Below are positions 18,289 to 27,545 of a DNA stretch of 64,000 nucleotides, in pieces (the first letter of the stretch is position 1; every line of letters starts with the position of its first letter). Below the pieces are notes generated by a model. It saw only the letters and a program-made list of their open reading frames with translations, made no database searches and was not told the origin of the DNA. Source of the DNA: Scrofimicrobium sp. R131 (GTDB lineage Bacteria > Actinomycetota > Actinomycetes > Actinomycetales > Actinomycetaceae). The position numbers and the translations under genes were made by a program. The stretch is taken from the NCBI RefSeq assembly GCF_040256745.1, contig NZ_CP138335.1, positions 1,488,001 through 1,552,000 of the forward strand. The letters are read 5' to 3'.

Positions 18289-19836
18289 TCAGGTTGGCCC
18301 GACCGGTCGCACCAACGCGGCCACCGACTCGTAGGCCCGGTCACTCAGGGTGACCTGCCGATCGTAAACCCGCGCCGGCGTCCGGTCAGGGCCGGTCCGA
18401 GGCCACGGGAGCGATCCGGTCGCCACGAACCGGACCGCGTCCGAGTGCATGGTTTGCGCCAGTTCGGCAGGGGCACCCGGTCCCAGCAGGTAGGTGGAGT
18501 AGGGCTGGTCGAGACAGTCAAACCAGAACGGTAGGTCCGAGCAGTGGATGGCCCGCCCCGGCTTGGCACCCGCCCACCCGAAGGAGTACAGCCAGGTGGG
18601 ACCGGTCCGGACCTGTGCAATTTGGCTGGCCGGAGCCCGGAACACACTGTCGGTGACGTAGCCGGCAATGACCTCTCTGGTGGTGGCGCGTTCGGCCCGA
18701 ACCGCGTTCAGGTAGCGGCTTCGGACCTCTTTCCGACAGCCGAGCACCGCCAGGGCGAGGGCGGGGTTCGTCCGGTCCAGGACGGCGGGAAAACCCGCGG
18801 CGGTCATCGCGAACTCTTCGGTGGTAGCCCCTAGGAAGAGCTCCTTGTCAGCGCCCACCCCGGCCGAGATCGCCCCCACCGTGTCCTGCGAAATCAAGTC
18901 TCCGTCAATCGTTGGCCCCAGGTGGAGCAACCGTTGGGGATCCTGACGAATCCCGAGGGGAACCTCCCGTGTTGCCTGCGCAACGTAGCTGTCCTGCGCG
19001 GCCAACAGCTGCTCCGGACTGACCTGGGAGAAGCCGGCCCGGGTTGGGGCCACCCCCAGTTTCCGAGCCAGCGTGGCCGCCACCTGCTCGGCCCGTTTCG
19101 CACTCACATCCGCCAGCGCCCCCGAGATGGACCAGGCCCGGTGAGAGAGGGGTTGGGCGGCCGGCAGTCCCAGCAGGGTCAGGACCGCTCCCCCGCCGGC
19201 CGACTGGCCGCCGATGGTGACCCGGTCGGGGTCGCCGCCGAACGCGGCGATATTCTCCTGCACCCAGGTGAGAGCCGCGAGCCAGTCCCGCACCCCGCGG
19301 TTCCCGGGGGCCCCAACTATCGCTCCGAAGCCGTCAAACCCCAGCCGGTAGGAAACGGAGACGGTCACAACCGAGTCTCGGTTGAAGGTGCGCCCGTCGT
19401 ACCAGGGGCTGGCGGGCGAGCCGGCGGTGTAGCTGCCGCCGTGAACGTAGACCAGCACCGGGAGCCGGGCTGCCGGATCCGGGTCGGGGGTGAACACGTT
19501 TAGGTTGAGGATGTCCTCGCCGGGGATCGCTGGCTCCGGAACCAGCGAGTCGGCGGCGGTAGCCCGAACCGGCGTCGGACCGTACTGCAGCGCCGGGCGA
19601 ATTCCGCTCCAGGGCTCGGGGCGTTCCGGGACGCCGAACCGGCGTGGGCCCACCGGCGCGGCCGCGTAGGGGATCCCCAGAAAGGCGGCGTAGGGTCCGG
19701 TCCCAGCACTGGCCTCAGCCAGTCCCCCGGTGGCCACCAGCTCGGCCGGATTGGCACTCAGGTTCAGGGGTTCGGGTCCGCGCCAGAAACCGCGCACGGC
19801 CCCGGAACCGGTCTGAACTACGGGTCCTTCGCGCAC
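18289..19836 (-). CDS. type B carboxylesterase family protein
   Basis: This is an alpha/beta hydrolase of 515 residues. The nucleophile elbow GGQSAGGG is near residue 213, the oxyanion-hole motif YVHGGSY near 132, and the N-terminal family motif FLGIPYAAAPVGPRRF is present. An acidic residue lies in TTEEFA, and the catalytic-His motif is H-C-S-D-L-P-F-W-F near residue 430. No signal peptide is evident, so it is probably cytoplasmic; the ester substrate is unknown. GTG 19836 is preferred because AGGAG, within the ribF stop region, precedes it by six bases; an earlier GTG at 19842 abuts the SD. Its position between ribF and rpsO interrupts an otherwise conserved order. Confidence 0.88.
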   Translation of the reverse strand: MREGPVVQTGSGAVRGFWRGPEPLNLSANPAELVATGGLAEASAGTGPYAAFLGIPYAAAPVGPRRFGVPERPEPWSGIRPALQYGPTPVRATAADSLVPEPAIPGEDILNLNVFTPDPDPAARLPVLVYVHGGSYTAGSPASPWYDGRTFNRDSVVTVSVSYRLGFDGFGAIVGAPGNRGVRDWLAALTWVQENIAAFGGDPDRVTIGGQSAGGGAVLTLLGLPAAQPLSHRAWSISGALADVSAKRAEQVAATLARKLGVAPTRAGFSQVSPEQLLAAQDSYVAQATREVPLGIRQDPQRLLHLGPTIDGDLISQDTVGAISAGVGADKELFLGATTEEFAMTAAGFPAVLDRTNPALALAVLGCRKEVRSRYLNAVRAERATTREVIAGYVTDSVFRAPASQIAQVRTGPTWLYSFGWAGAKPGRAIHCSDLPFWFDCLDQPYSTYLLGPGAPAELAQTMHSDAVRFVATGSLPWPRTGPDRTPARVYDRQVTLSDRAYESVAALVRPVGPT

Positions 19837-19845
19837 AGGCACCTC

Positions 19846-20853
19846 CTAGGCTCCGGCGGTAACTGCCTCCGGATCGACCCGGCGGGCCGTTCGAACCCCC
19901 AGGGTTTGGGCCGTATGGCGCAGGTCCTCATCCATTTGCGCCAGCAGATCGCTGACGGAGGCAAAGCTCAACATGGGACGGAGCCGCCGGACGAACACGA
20001 CCGTCACCTCTTCGTCGTACAGGTCCAGGTCGGACCGGCCCAGCACGTGAGCCTCCACCGTCCGATTGGTGCCGCCAAACTGCGGGTTAGTTCCCACCGA
20101 AATCGCCGCCGGCAAGAACTCTTGCCCACCGCCCCAGCGGTCCTGGCCGGGCAGTTCCGCCTCGCGCACCAGCCAGCCCGCGTAAACTCCGTCGGCCGGC
20201 AGCAACTGTCCCGGCGCCGACACGTTGGCGGTGGGGAAACCAAGTTCGCGGCCGCGCTTGGCTCCGTGCACCACCAGACCCGAAACCCGGTGGAATCGGC
20301 CCAAAACTGAGGCCGCCTCCTCCACGTTGCCCAACTGCAGCAGTTCGCGCACCCAGGAGGACGACCAGCGCCGCCCCCCGGGGGAAACCACGTCGGTGAC
20401 CATGGTGACGTCAAAGCCGAACATGCGCCCCAGCTGGCGGAGGGTGTCGACGGTCCCGGCGTTGCCCTGCCCGAACCGGAAGTCCTCGCCCACCACCACT
20501 TCGACGGCCCCGAGCCGCTCCACCAGGTACTCCTGGACAAAGTCTTCAGCGGACAGGGAGTAGAGCGACCGGTCGTAGTGGGCCAGCAGGGTTGCGTCCA
20601 GCCCGGTCACCGCCATCGCGTCGAGCCGATCCTGCGTGGTCATAATGAGCGGAACCGGTCGCCCGGGCTGGTGCACCGAGCGGGGATGCGGGTCAAAGGT
20701 GAGGGCCACCGACTCGCAGCCGCGTTTCTTCGCCCGGTCCACACAGGAGCCAATCACCCGGGCGTGGCCCAGGTGCATGCCGTCGAAATTGCCAATGGTG
20801 ACCACCGATTTCTGGTCACCGGGTACCTGATCGAGAGACGTCCAAATCTTCAT
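19846..20853 (-). CDS. ribF: bifunctional riboflavin kinase / FAD synthetase
   Basis: RibF phosphorylates riboflavin to FMN and adenylylates it to FAD. The N-terminal nucleotidyltransferase domain shows TIGNFDGMHLGHARV (residues about 20-34) and the later GxFRFGQGNAG-like segment (VVGEDFRFGQGNAGTV). The C-terminal kinase domain has GRELGFPTANV and the acidic LYDEEVTVVFVRRLR end. At 335 residues it is full length. ATG 20853 is only five bases after the stop of the Cys/His-rich gene and has no SD of its own, so translation probably depends on ribosomes finishing that gene. Confidence 0.97.
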   Translation of the reverse strand: MKIWTSLDQVPGDQKSVVTIGNFDGMHLGHARVIGSCVDRAKKRGCESVALTFDPHPRSVHQPGRPVPLIMTTQDRLDAMAVTGLDATLLAHYDRSLYSLSAEDFVQEYLVERLGAVEVVVGEDFRFGQGNAGTVDTLRQLGRMFGFDVTMVTDVVSPGGRRWSSSWVRELLQLGNVEEAASVLGRFHRVSGLVVHGAKRGRELGFPTANVSAPGQLLPADGVYAGWLVREAELPGQDRWGGGQEFLPAAISVGTNPQFGGTNRTVEAHVLGRSDLDLYDEEVTVVFVRRLRPMLSFASVSDLLAQMDEDLRHTAQTLGVRTARRVDPEAVTAGA

Positions 20854-20858
20854 CTGGG

Positions 20859-21074
20859 TCAGCGGGCAGCCCGCAGCCCCAGGTTCATGCGACCGGCCTC
20901 GTCTACCGGCTGGCCCTCGCGACCCACGTGGTTACCTCCGCAGCCGCAACCACCCTGATGACCGTGCCCGTGGCCACCACCGTGACCGCCGCAGCCGCAA
21001 CCGCCCTGGTTCTCAGCGGCCATCTCGTGGGCCGGTTCCCGCTTCTGGCCGCAACCGCAACCTGATTCGCTCAT
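20859..21074 (-). CDS. Cys/His-rich putative metal-binding microprotein
   Basis: The product is not recognised. The 71-residue protein carries three CGCG clusters: SGCGCGQKR near the start, GGCGCGGH in the middle and GGCGCGGN after it. Between the last two is the histidine run HGGGHGHGHQ. Six cysteines and several histidines in about 40 residues suggest binding of zinc, copper or nickel (inference). ATG 21074 has GAGGA six bases upstream and is preferred to the TTG at 21092 that overlaps the truB stop. It lies between truB and ribF in a normally uninterrupted operon, and its stop is five bases before ribF. The tail VDEAGRMNLGLRAAR is not metal-binding. Confidence 0.7.
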   Translation of the reverse strand: MSESGCGCGQKREPAHEMAAENQGGCGCGGHGGGHGHGHQGGCGCGGNHVGREGQPVDEAGRMNLGLRAAR

Positions 21075-21088
21075 TTCGTCATCCTCAC

Positions 21089-21973
21089 TCAAATCGGCTG
21101 AATAATGAAGGCTGGTTTTAGCCTACCGCTTTTGACCTGGACTAACCCGGCCACGTTGGCCCCGGGCACCCCGATACTCCGCACTTCCCCCTCGGCCAGC
21201 GTCACGTCCAGCTCGGGAACCTGGCCGTAGCGGAACCGCTCCGCCTGGGCGGGGGTGATCTCTACCAGCGGAAACAGGGTCGGACAAACCTGATCGAAGC
21301 TAAGCAGGGTCGGGTCGGGGGGCAGGTCCGCCAGCGGGGTGGCCTCGGCTACCGTCCACGGCCCAATTGTCGTGCGCCTGAGGGAGGTCAGGTGCCCGCC
21401 CACTCCCAGGACTCGCCCCAGATCCCGGGCCAGGGAACGAATGTAGGTGCCGGAAGAGCACTCCACTTCTACGTCCAGGTCCAGGAACTGGTCGACCACG
21501 CGGGCCGGGCCCAGTTGTTCGAGGCGGAGGATCGTCACCGGGCGAGCGGCCAGCTCGACCTGCTGCCCGGCCCGGACCAGGGCGTGGGCCCGCTTGCCGT
21601 CCACTTTGATCGCGCTGACGGAGGCGGGGACCTGCTGAATCCGCCCCCGAAACTGAGCTAGGGCCGCCTCCAGCACGTCCGCTGCCAGCGGCGGGCAGCC
21701 CGGAGCCGAAAGAACTTCCCCCTCGGCATCGTCGGTGGTGGTGTCCGCGCCCAGCCGGATGGTGGCCCGGTAGGTCTTGTCCAGCCCGGTCAGGTAGGTG
21801 AGCAGTTTGGTTCCCCGGTTCACCCCGAGGATCAGCAGCCCGGTCGCAGCCGGATCCAGGGTTCCGGCGTGACCAACCGCCCGGGTGCGGGCCAGCCGCC
21901 GAACCTTCCCCACCACGTCGTGGCTGGTCAGGCCGGCCGGCTTGTCCACCAGCAGGATTCCGGCACTACTCAT
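21089..21973 (-). CDS. truB: tRNA pseudouridine(55) synthase TruB
   Basis: TruB isomerises U55 in the T-loop of tRNAs. The N-terminus LLVDKPAGLTSHDVV and the catalytic motif GHAGTLDPAATG (nucleophilic Asp near residue 41) are both present, as are the later YIRSLARDLG motif and a C-terminal PUA-like domain. ATG 21973 gives 294 residues and overlaps rbfA by eight bases; a longer frame upstream would run inside rbfA and is rejected. Confidence 0.96.
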   Translation of the reverse strand: MSSAGILLVDKPAGLTSHDVVGKVRRLARTRAVGHAGTLDPAATGLLILGVNRGTKLLTYLTGLDKTYRATIRLGADTTTDDAEGEVLSAPGCPPLAADVLEAALAQFRGRIQQVPASVSAIKVDGKRAHALVRAGQQVELAARPVTILRLEQLGPARVVDQFLDLDVEVECSSGTYIRSLARDLGRVLGVGGHLTSLRRTTIGPWTVAEATPLADLPPDPTLLSFDQVCPTLFPLVEITPAQAERFRYGQVPELDVTLAEGEVRSIGVPGANVAGLVQVKSGRLKPAFIIQPI

Positions 21974-22406
21974 CGTCGTCAGACTCGACCGGTTCCTCCC
22001 GGTAGGGGTCCTCCCCGGCCACGTATTCCTTGTCGGCGGAGTGCCGTGCAATCTCGGCGTCCCGCTCGCGCGCCGCCCGGAGTGCCTCTTCAATCGAGGC
22101 GGCCTCGTCGGGGAGGCGGTCGGCTTCGAAGCTAATGGTTGGGGTCAGTCGCAGCCCGAGGGCTTTGCCAACCTCGGAACGGATCAGCCCCTTGGCCGAT
22201 TCCAGGGCCTTGCGGGTGTCCCGAGCCGCCTTCTCATCGCCGAGCACGGTGTAGAAGATGGTGGCGTGCTGCAGATCGCGGGTCGCCTTGACTTCGGTAA
22301 TGGTGATGAACCCGAGCCGCGGATCTTTCACCCGCCGCTCCAGCGTTCGAGCCACCGTCATCTTGATGTTCTCTTGGACGCGGCGCACGCGCGACTCATC
22401 GGCCAT
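21966..22406 (-). CDS. rbfA: 30S ribosome-binding factor RbfA
   Basis: RbfA is a cold-shock-related factor for late 30S maturation that acts on the 16S 5' end. The 146-residue protein has the KH-like fold pattern, with RVRRVQENIKMTVARTLER near the start, DPRLGFITITEVKATRDLQHATIFYTVLGD in the middle and ISFEADRLPDEAASIEEAL later. The tail is acidic. ATG 22406 has SD AAGGAGA. A strong hairpin with a T-rich run lies between it and infB. Confidence 0.95.
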   Translation of the reverse strand: MADESRVRRVQENIKMTVARTLERRVKDPRLGFITITEVKATRDLQHATIFYTVLGDEKAARDTRKALESAKGLIRSEVGKALGLRLTPTISFEADRLPDEAASIEEALRAARERDAEIARHSADKEYVAGEDPYREEPVESDDDE

Positions 22407-22423
22407 GATCTCTCCTTAACGCT

Positions 22424-22456
22424 AAAGGAAAAGGCTGGCACCCTTCGGTGCCAGCC
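22424..22456 (-). terminator. terminator-like hairpin between infB and rbfA
   Basis: GGCTGGCACC and GGTGCCAGCC form a perfect 10-bp stem with a four-base loop, 15 bases after the infB stop. On the minus strand it is followed by TTTTCCTTT. It should at least attenuate read-through from infB into rbfA-truB-ribF. Confidence 0.7.
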
Positions 22457-22470
22457 CCCTCCAAACAGCA

Positions 22471-25272
22471 CTACTTGCGGGCGATTTCCTTCATTTCCCA
22501 GGTCTCAATGATATCGCCTTCAGCAATATCCTTGTAGCCCAGGGTGATGCCGCATTCGAAGCCTTCGCGGACCTCGGTGACGTCGTCCTTCTCGCGGCGC
22601 AGCGACTGGATTTCCAGATCGTCTGCCACCACGACGGAGTCGCGTACCAGCCGGGCCTTGGCCCCGCGGCGCATGACGCCGGAGCGAACAATCGAACCGG
22701 CAATGTTGCCGAACTTGCCCGAGCGGAAGACCTGACGGATCTCCGCCCGACCCTGCTCGACCTCTTCGTAGATCGGCTTCAGCATGCCGCGCATGGCCGC
22801 TTCGATCTCTTCCAGGGCCCGGTAGATCACCGTGTAGTACTTGATCTCGATCCCCTCGTTGTCGGCCATCTCCTGGACGCGCTCGGCCGGGCGGACGTTG
22901 AACGCGATGATAACCGCGTCGTCCACCGTCGCCAGGTTGACGTCGTTTTGGGTGATGGCACCGACCCCGCGGTGGATGATCCGCAGCTGAACTTCCTCGC
23001 CCACATCCAGCTTGAGCAGGGAGTCTTCCAGCGCTTCGACCGCACCGGAAACGTCACCCTTGATGATGAGGTTGAGGGTGTCGACCTTGCCTTCTTTGAG
23101 GACCCGATCGAAGTCTTCCAGCGTGACGCGCTTGCGTCGACGAGCCAGCTGAGCCTGCCGTTCGGCGGCCTCACGCTTGTCGGCGATTTGCCGGGCAGTC
23201 CGGTCGTCGGTCGCCACCAGGAAGGAGTCACCCGCCCGCGGCACCGAGGTCAGACCGAGCATCTGCACCGGACGGGACGGGCCCGCCTCTTCCAGCGCAT
23301 TGCCGTTCTCGTCGAACATGGCCCGCACGCGCCCGTGGGCCGAACCCACGACCACCGCGTCGCCGATGTGCAGCGTTCCGCGCTCGACCAGCATGGTGGC
23401 CACCGCCCCGCGTCCCTTGTCCAGGTTCGCCTCGATCGCGACCCCGCGGGCACTGGCCTTCGGGTTGGCGGTCAGGTCCAGGGCGGCATCGGCGGTCAGC
23501 AGCACCGCTTCAAGCAGTTCCTCGATCCCCTGGTGCTGCTTGGCGGACACGTCGACGAACATGACGTCGCCGCCATAATCTTCAGCCACCAGACCGTACT
23601 CGGTCAGCTGTCCCCGAATCTTGTCCGGGTTAGCCTCCGGCTTGTCGACCTTGTTGACCGCGACCACGATCGGCACGTTGGCCGACTGGGCGTGGTTGAT
23701 CGCTTCCACTGTCTGGGGCATCACGCCGTCGTCAGCGGCCACCACCAGGATGGCAATGTCGGTGACCTTGGCCCCGCGAGCACGCATGGCGGTAAACGCC
23801 TCGTGACCGGGGGTGTCGATGAAGGTCAGCGGACGGGTGGTGCCCTCGTGGTCCACCTTCACCTGGTAGGCACCGATGTGCTGGGTGATGCCGCCGTGTT
23901 CGCTTTCGACCACGTCGGTCATCCGGATCGCGTCCAGCAGCTTGGTCTTACCGTGGTCGACGTGACCCATGACGGTCACGACGGCCGGACGGGGCTCAAG
24001 GTGATCCTCGTCGTCGATCAGTTCAGCGTCCAGGTCAATGTCGAAGGACCCCAGCAGCTCGCGGTCCTCGTCTTCGGGCGAGACCACAACCACCTGGTAA
24101 CCCAGTTCGGCCCCGAGGGCTTCAAAGGTTTCCTGATCCAGGGACTGGGTGGCGGTAGCCATTTCGCCCAGGTGGAACAGGACGGTCACTAGAGCGGCCG
24201 GATTGACGTTGATCTTCTCGGCGAAGTCAGCCAGCGACGCACCCTGACGGATCCGCACCTCCTGGTCGTTGCCGCGCGGGATCGACACCCCGCCAATGAC
24301 CGGAGCGTCCTGCTGTTCAAACTCTTGGCGCTTGGCCCGCTTGGACTTGCGTCCACGCTGGTTGCGACCGGAGCCGCGTCCGAACGCACCCGGGGTGGCG
24401 CCGCGGCCTCCCCGGCCGCCGCGTGGGGCACCGCCGGCCGGAGCTCCCTGGCCTGCGGGGGCGCCGGTTCCGGCTCCCGCTCCCGGGCGCGGACCGGTGC
24501 CTCGTCCCCGACCGCCTCGTCCCGGAGCGGGACGCGACTCGTCGCGGGTAAAGCTGGCCGAGTTCGGCATCATGGTCGGGTTGGGACGGCCCTCACCGGA
24601 GCGTCCACCCGGGCGTGCACCCTGCGAACGCCCACCGGGACGCTGACCCTTGGCTCCGCCCGCCGGCGCCGAACCAGCCCCCGCACGGGGACCGGGACGC
24701 GGGCCGGGGCGAGGCCCACCGGAGCCGCCAGGTCGGGGCATGCCCTGACTGGAGGCGTAGGGGTTATTGCCGGGGCGAGGCCCACCGGGGCGCGGACCGG
24801 GCCGAGGCGCAGACGGCTTCGGACCGTCGGCCTTGGGGGCCGGTTTCGGCGCGGGAGCCGGCTTGGGCGCCGACTCGGACTGATCTGGGGCCGGGGCGGG
24901 AGCGGCCGGAGCGGGCTCCTGCGCCACGGCGGCTGCCGGAGCTGCCGGCTCCGCGGGAGCCGCCTCAGCCGGAGCTGACTTGGCCGGAGCCGGGGTGGCC
25001 GGCTCTTCCTTCGCTTCGGGCGCCTTGGGCCCGGGACGAGGTCCACCCGGCTTGGGTCCGCTCTTGCTGGACTTGGGGGCCGGCTTTTCCTTCTCGGCGG
25101 CGGCCGAAGCCGCCTTGCTGGCCAGGCTCTCGCGAGCCATCCGCACAATGGGGGCCTCGATGGTCGAGGCGGCGGACTTGACGAACTCACCTTTCTCCTT
25201 CAGGTGAGCCAAAAGTTCTTTACTCGTGATTCCGAGCTCTTTCGCGAGCTCGTGGACACGCATCTTTGCCAC
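22471..25272 (-). CDS. infB: translation initiation factor IF-2
   Basis: IF-2 is the GTPase that brings fMet-tRNA to the 30S subunit. The 933-residue protein has an N-terminal helical IF2_N segment ([21 protein letters not shown]) and a very long low-complexity region rich in Pro, Ala, Gly, Arg and Lys (about 60-320), with repeated PRPG units. A second IF2_N segment follows. The G domain begins with [16 protein letters not shown] near residue 430, then DTPGHEAF and [10 protein letters not shown], and domains II-IV follow. GTG 25272 has AGGAG four bases upstream. The repeat-rich linker is typical of high-GC actinobacteria. Confidence 0.97.
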   Translation of the reverse strand: MAKMRVHELAKELGITSKELLAHLKEKGEFVKSAASTIEAPIVRMARESLASKAASAAAEKEKPAPKSSKSGPKPGGPRPGPKAPEAKEEPATPAPAKSAPAEAAPAEPAAPAAAVAQEPAPAAPAPAPDQSESAPKPAPAPKPAPKADGPKPSAPRPGPRPGGPRPGNNPYASSQGMPRPGGSGGPRPGPRPGPRAGAGSAPAGGAKGQRPGGRSQGARPGGRSGEGRPNPTMMPNSASFTRDESRPAPGRGGRGRGTGPRPGAGAGTGAPAGQGAPAGGAPRGGRGGRGATPGAFGRGSGRNQRGRKSKRAKRQEFEQQDAPVIGGVSIPRGNDQEVRIRQGASLADFAEKINVNPAALVTVLFHLGEMATATQSLDQETFEALGAELGYQVVVVSPEDEDRELLGSFDIDLDAELIDDEDHLEPRPAVVTVMGHVDHGKTKLLDAIRMTDVVESEHGGITQHIGAYQVKVDHEGTTRPLTFIDTPGHEAFTAMRARGAKVTDIAILVVAADDGVMPQTVEAINHAQSANVPIVVAVNKVDKPEANPDKIRGQLTEYGLVAEDYGGDVMFVDVSAKQHQGIEELLEAVLLTADAALDLTANPKASARGVAIEANLDKGRGAVATMLVERGTLHIGDAVVVGSAHGRVRAMFDENGNALEEAGPSRPVQMLGLTSVPRAGDSFLVATDDRTARQIADKREAAERQAQLARRRKRVTLEDFDRVLKEGKVDTLNLIIKGDVSGAVEALEDSLLKLDVGEEVQLRIIHRGVGAITQNDVNLATVDDAVIIAFNVRPAERVQEMADNEGIEIKYYTVIYRALEEIEAAMRGMLKPIYEEVEQGRAEIRQVFRSGKFGNIAGSIVRSGVMRRGAKARLVRDSVVVADDLEIQSLRREKDDVTEVREGFECGITLGYKDIAEGDIIETWEMKEIARK

Positions 25273-25357
25273 AATTCTCCTGTTCGGTTCGTCCCGGACA
25301 GGAGACGAACGACTAATCCTGCTGGCAGCTCATCGCTGGGTACTCATCGGGTGCCCA

Positions 25358-25690
25358 TCAGCTTCCAACCCGCTTTCTTTCTTCGTCGGTGGCGCGGACG
25401 CGCCCGTGTTGTACACCGTGACCCGGTTCCCCGGGGGTCACCAGTTCCAGTGCGGCGGCCAGCGCCGCCTCTGTACGCAGATTGCTTTGCCGGAAGGAGC
25501 GTGCCACGCGTCCCGGGGTCAGCCCCAGACGGACACATGCAGCCCGGGGATGAACCCAGGCCCCCCGCCCTCCCAGTCGTCGGACCGGATCAAGAATGAT
25601 CTGGCCGTCCTGGCGGACCAGGCGCAGCAACTCACTTTGAGGAGCCTTTTCCCCACAACCCACGCAGGTTCGCGTCGGCGTATAGCTCAC
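25358..25690 (-). CDS. rnpM: YlxR/RnpM family RNA-binding protein
   Basis: This small basic protein is encoded between nusA and infB, as in most Gram-positive bacteria. The motif RTCVGCGEKAPQSELLRLV and then GGRGAWVHPRAACVRLGL are the DUF448/YlxR signature. In Bacillus the homologue binds RNase P RNA and modulates it; the same role here is inferred by family. GTG 25690 with GAGG seven bases upstream gives 110 residues. Two inverted repeats (25742-25759 and 25760-25779) lie in the gap to nusA but lack a T-run. Confidence 0.88.
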   Translation of the reverse strand: MSYTPTRTCVGCGEKAPQSELLRLVRQDGQIILDPVRRLGGRGAWVHPRAACVRLGLTPGRVARSFRQSNLRTEAALAAALELVTPGEPGHGVQHGRVRATDEERKRVGS

Positions 25691-25803
25691 AGGCAGGCCT
25701 CACTGGTGAAGTGGACAGTTACCCGTCTAGTCTAGTCCAGGCCCCGGCCAATTCCGGGGACCATTTTTGAGCAAATGGTCACGCCGGGCCCCGGTTGTGC
25801 TGA

Positions 25804-26892
25804 CTAGTCGCCAATCACCTCGGTCTGGTCTCCCTCAATGATGACGGCTTTCCCGTCGGGGCTGACCTCGGCGGACAGGTCGGGAACGGAGGAGCGGGAC
25901 ACGCCCAATTCCTCCCCCTCCGCAGTGTCCGTGTCGGCGTGAATGTCGATGTGGAAGTTGGTCAGGCGGGCGGCCAGCCGGGCATTCTGCCCTTCCTTGC
26001 CGATGGCCAACGACAGCTGGAAGTCCGGGACAATGGCGGTTGCGGTCCTGTTGGTTTCCGAGTGGACCACAACCCGGCTGACCCGGGCTGGGGACAGCGA
26101 GTTGGCCACAAACCGGGCCGAGTCGGCCGACCAGTCGACGATGTCGATCTTTTCGCCGCCAAGTTCGGCCATCACGTTGCGCACGCGCCCACCCATCGGT
26201 CCGATGCACGCTCCCTTGGCGTTGATGCCGTCACGGGTGGCAGCCACCGCAATCTTGGTCCGATGCCCAGCTTCGCGGGCAATGGCCTTGATCTGGACCA
26301 GTCCCTCCTGGATTTCGGGGACCTCCCGGCGGAAAAGTCCTTCAACCAGGCCGGGGTGAGTGCGTGAGAGCAAAATGCGCGGGCCGCGATCGCCGCGATC
26401 GACCGAGACTACGAAGGCGCGGATGCGGTCGCCGTGCTCGTAGCGTTCCCCGGGGACTTTCTCGCCTTCAGGCAGAATGGCTTCAAACTCGTCACCGATG
26501 CGCACCAGGGTCAGATTGCGGTCCCGAGCCTGCTGAACGACGCCGGTAACCACCGTGCCCTCTTTGCCCGCAAAGCTGCCGAGGACCCGGGAATCCTCCG
26601 CCTCGCGCAGGCGCTGAGCAATGATGGACCGAGCGGTGGCGGTGGCAATTCGACCAAAGTTGGACGGAGTGTCGTCAAACTCGCCGATCTGGTTGCCGTC
26701 CTCATCTTCGTCGGCGGCCCACACGATGGCTTTGCCTGACTTCTGGTCCAACTCGATGCGCGCGGGGGTGATGGCCCCGGGCAGGTTGTGGTAGGCCCGC
26801 AGAAGCGCCTCCTCGATGGCGTCGACCAAAGCGTTGGGGGAAACCCCCAGCTCTTCAGCCACCGTGCGCAAAGCTGTCATGTCGATTTCCAT
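25804..26892 (-). CDS. nusA: transcription termination/antitermination factor NusA
   Basis: NusA binds RNA polymerase and nascent RNA and controls pausing, termination and rRNA antitermination. The order is an N-terminal RNAP-binding domain (ALRTVAEELGVSPNALVDAIEEALLRAY), an S1 domain (GKEGTVVTGVVQQARDRNLTLV), then two KH domains (GACIGPMGGRVRNVMAELGGEKIDIV and SLAIGKEGQNARLAARLTN). The C-terminal acidic repeats of proteobacteria are absent, as usual in actinobacteria. ATG 26892 is chosen because AAAGGA lies eight bases upstream; the earlier ATG at 26901 directly abuts that SD. Confidence 0.96.
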   Translation of the reverse strand: MEIDMTALRTVAEELGVSPNALVDAIEEALLRAYHNLPGAITPARIELDQKSGKAIVWAADEDEDGNQIGEFDDTPSNFGRIATATARSIIAQRLREAEDSRVLGSFAGKEGTVVTGVVQQARDRNLTLVRIGDEFEAILPEGEKVPGERYEHGDRIRAFVVSVDRGDRGPRILLSRTHPGLVEGLFRREVPEIQEGLVQIKAIAREAGHRTKIAVAATRDGINAKGACIGPMGGRVRNVMAELGGEKIDIVDWSADSARFVANSLSPARVSRVVVHSETNRTATAIVPDFQLSLAIGKEGQNARLAARLTNFHIDIHADTDTAEGEELGVSRSSVPDLSAEVSPDGKAVIIEGDQTEVIGD

Positions 26893-26950
26893 GGCAGGCA
26901 TCCTTTCTTGCGACCCGTTCTTCTATTGTGCTGCGACTCGGAGAATTATC

Positions 26951-27415
26951 CTAGCCAAAAGTTACCCGCGGCCTGGCCTTACGGACCTCATCGAAAGTAA
27001 TCTCACGTTCCCCATCAGGCAAACGCAACGTGAAGGAGTCCTCGCCCACGGCGGTGAGCTGCCCCTCCAACTTCTCACCGTCGACCGTCTTGACCCGAAT
27101 GGTTCGGCCCAGGTTGCGCTGGTAGTGCCGCAGCGCCTTCAGTTCACTTTCCGCCCCGGGAGTGCCCACCTCAAGCGTGTAGGTGCCGGTCAGGGGGTCG
27201 GCCGCATCCAGCGCCTCAGAAAAAGAGCGAGACAGTTCAGCGACGTCGTCCAGCGGAAGAGAGGCGGTTCCCTCCGCCCGGTCCACGGTCACTTCCAGCA
27301 CGGACTCTTCCCCGCGCTGGACCAGGCGCACGGATTCAACGACCGCGTCCGCGGTCACCGCCAGCGGTTGAAGGAGGGCCAACACCTGCGCTTCGACTGC
27401 CTCTGCTTCCACCAT
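26951..27415 (-). CDS. rimP: ribosome maturation factor RimP
   Basis: This 30S assembly factor is encoded upstream of nusA, as in most bacteria. The 154-residue protein has the two-domain pattern. The N-terminal alpha/beta domain contains LEVTVDRAEGTASLPLDDVAELSR and the segment YTLEVGTPGAESEL (normally LEVSSPG), followed by a C-terminal SH3-like barrel (GRTIRVKTVDGEKLEGQLTAV). ATG 27415 has a strong GAGGGGG SD. It begins the minus-strand superoperon that runs down to pnp. Confidence 0.94.
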   Translation of the reverse strand: MVEAEAVEAQVLALLQPLAVTADAVVESVRLVQRGEESVLEVTVDRAEGTASLPLDDVAELSRSFSEALDAADPLTGTYTLEVGTPGAESELKALRHYQRNLGRTIRVKTVDGEKLEGQLTAVGEDSFTLRLPDGEREITFDEVRKARPRVTFG

Positions 27416-27545
27416 TCCCCCTCAAAATCATCCTCGTGGGTGACGCCGAGCGCCCCCACCCTCACGCCCATGTTACCGACATCGGCATACAATGATGCTA
27501 CCGTTTTCGCCCGCCACGCATACTGCGTCTCACTCAGGAGGCACC

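Noticed and set aside
24400-25100. Repetitive GC-rich tract considered as a satellite or CRISPR-like repeat
   Set aside because: It is the Pro/Arg/Gly-rich coding repeat of the IF-2 linker, with no regular spacer structure.
25742-25779. Two small inverted repeats between rnpM and nusA considered as a terminator
   Set aside because: Short stems without a T-run inside a conserved operon; not strong enough to call.
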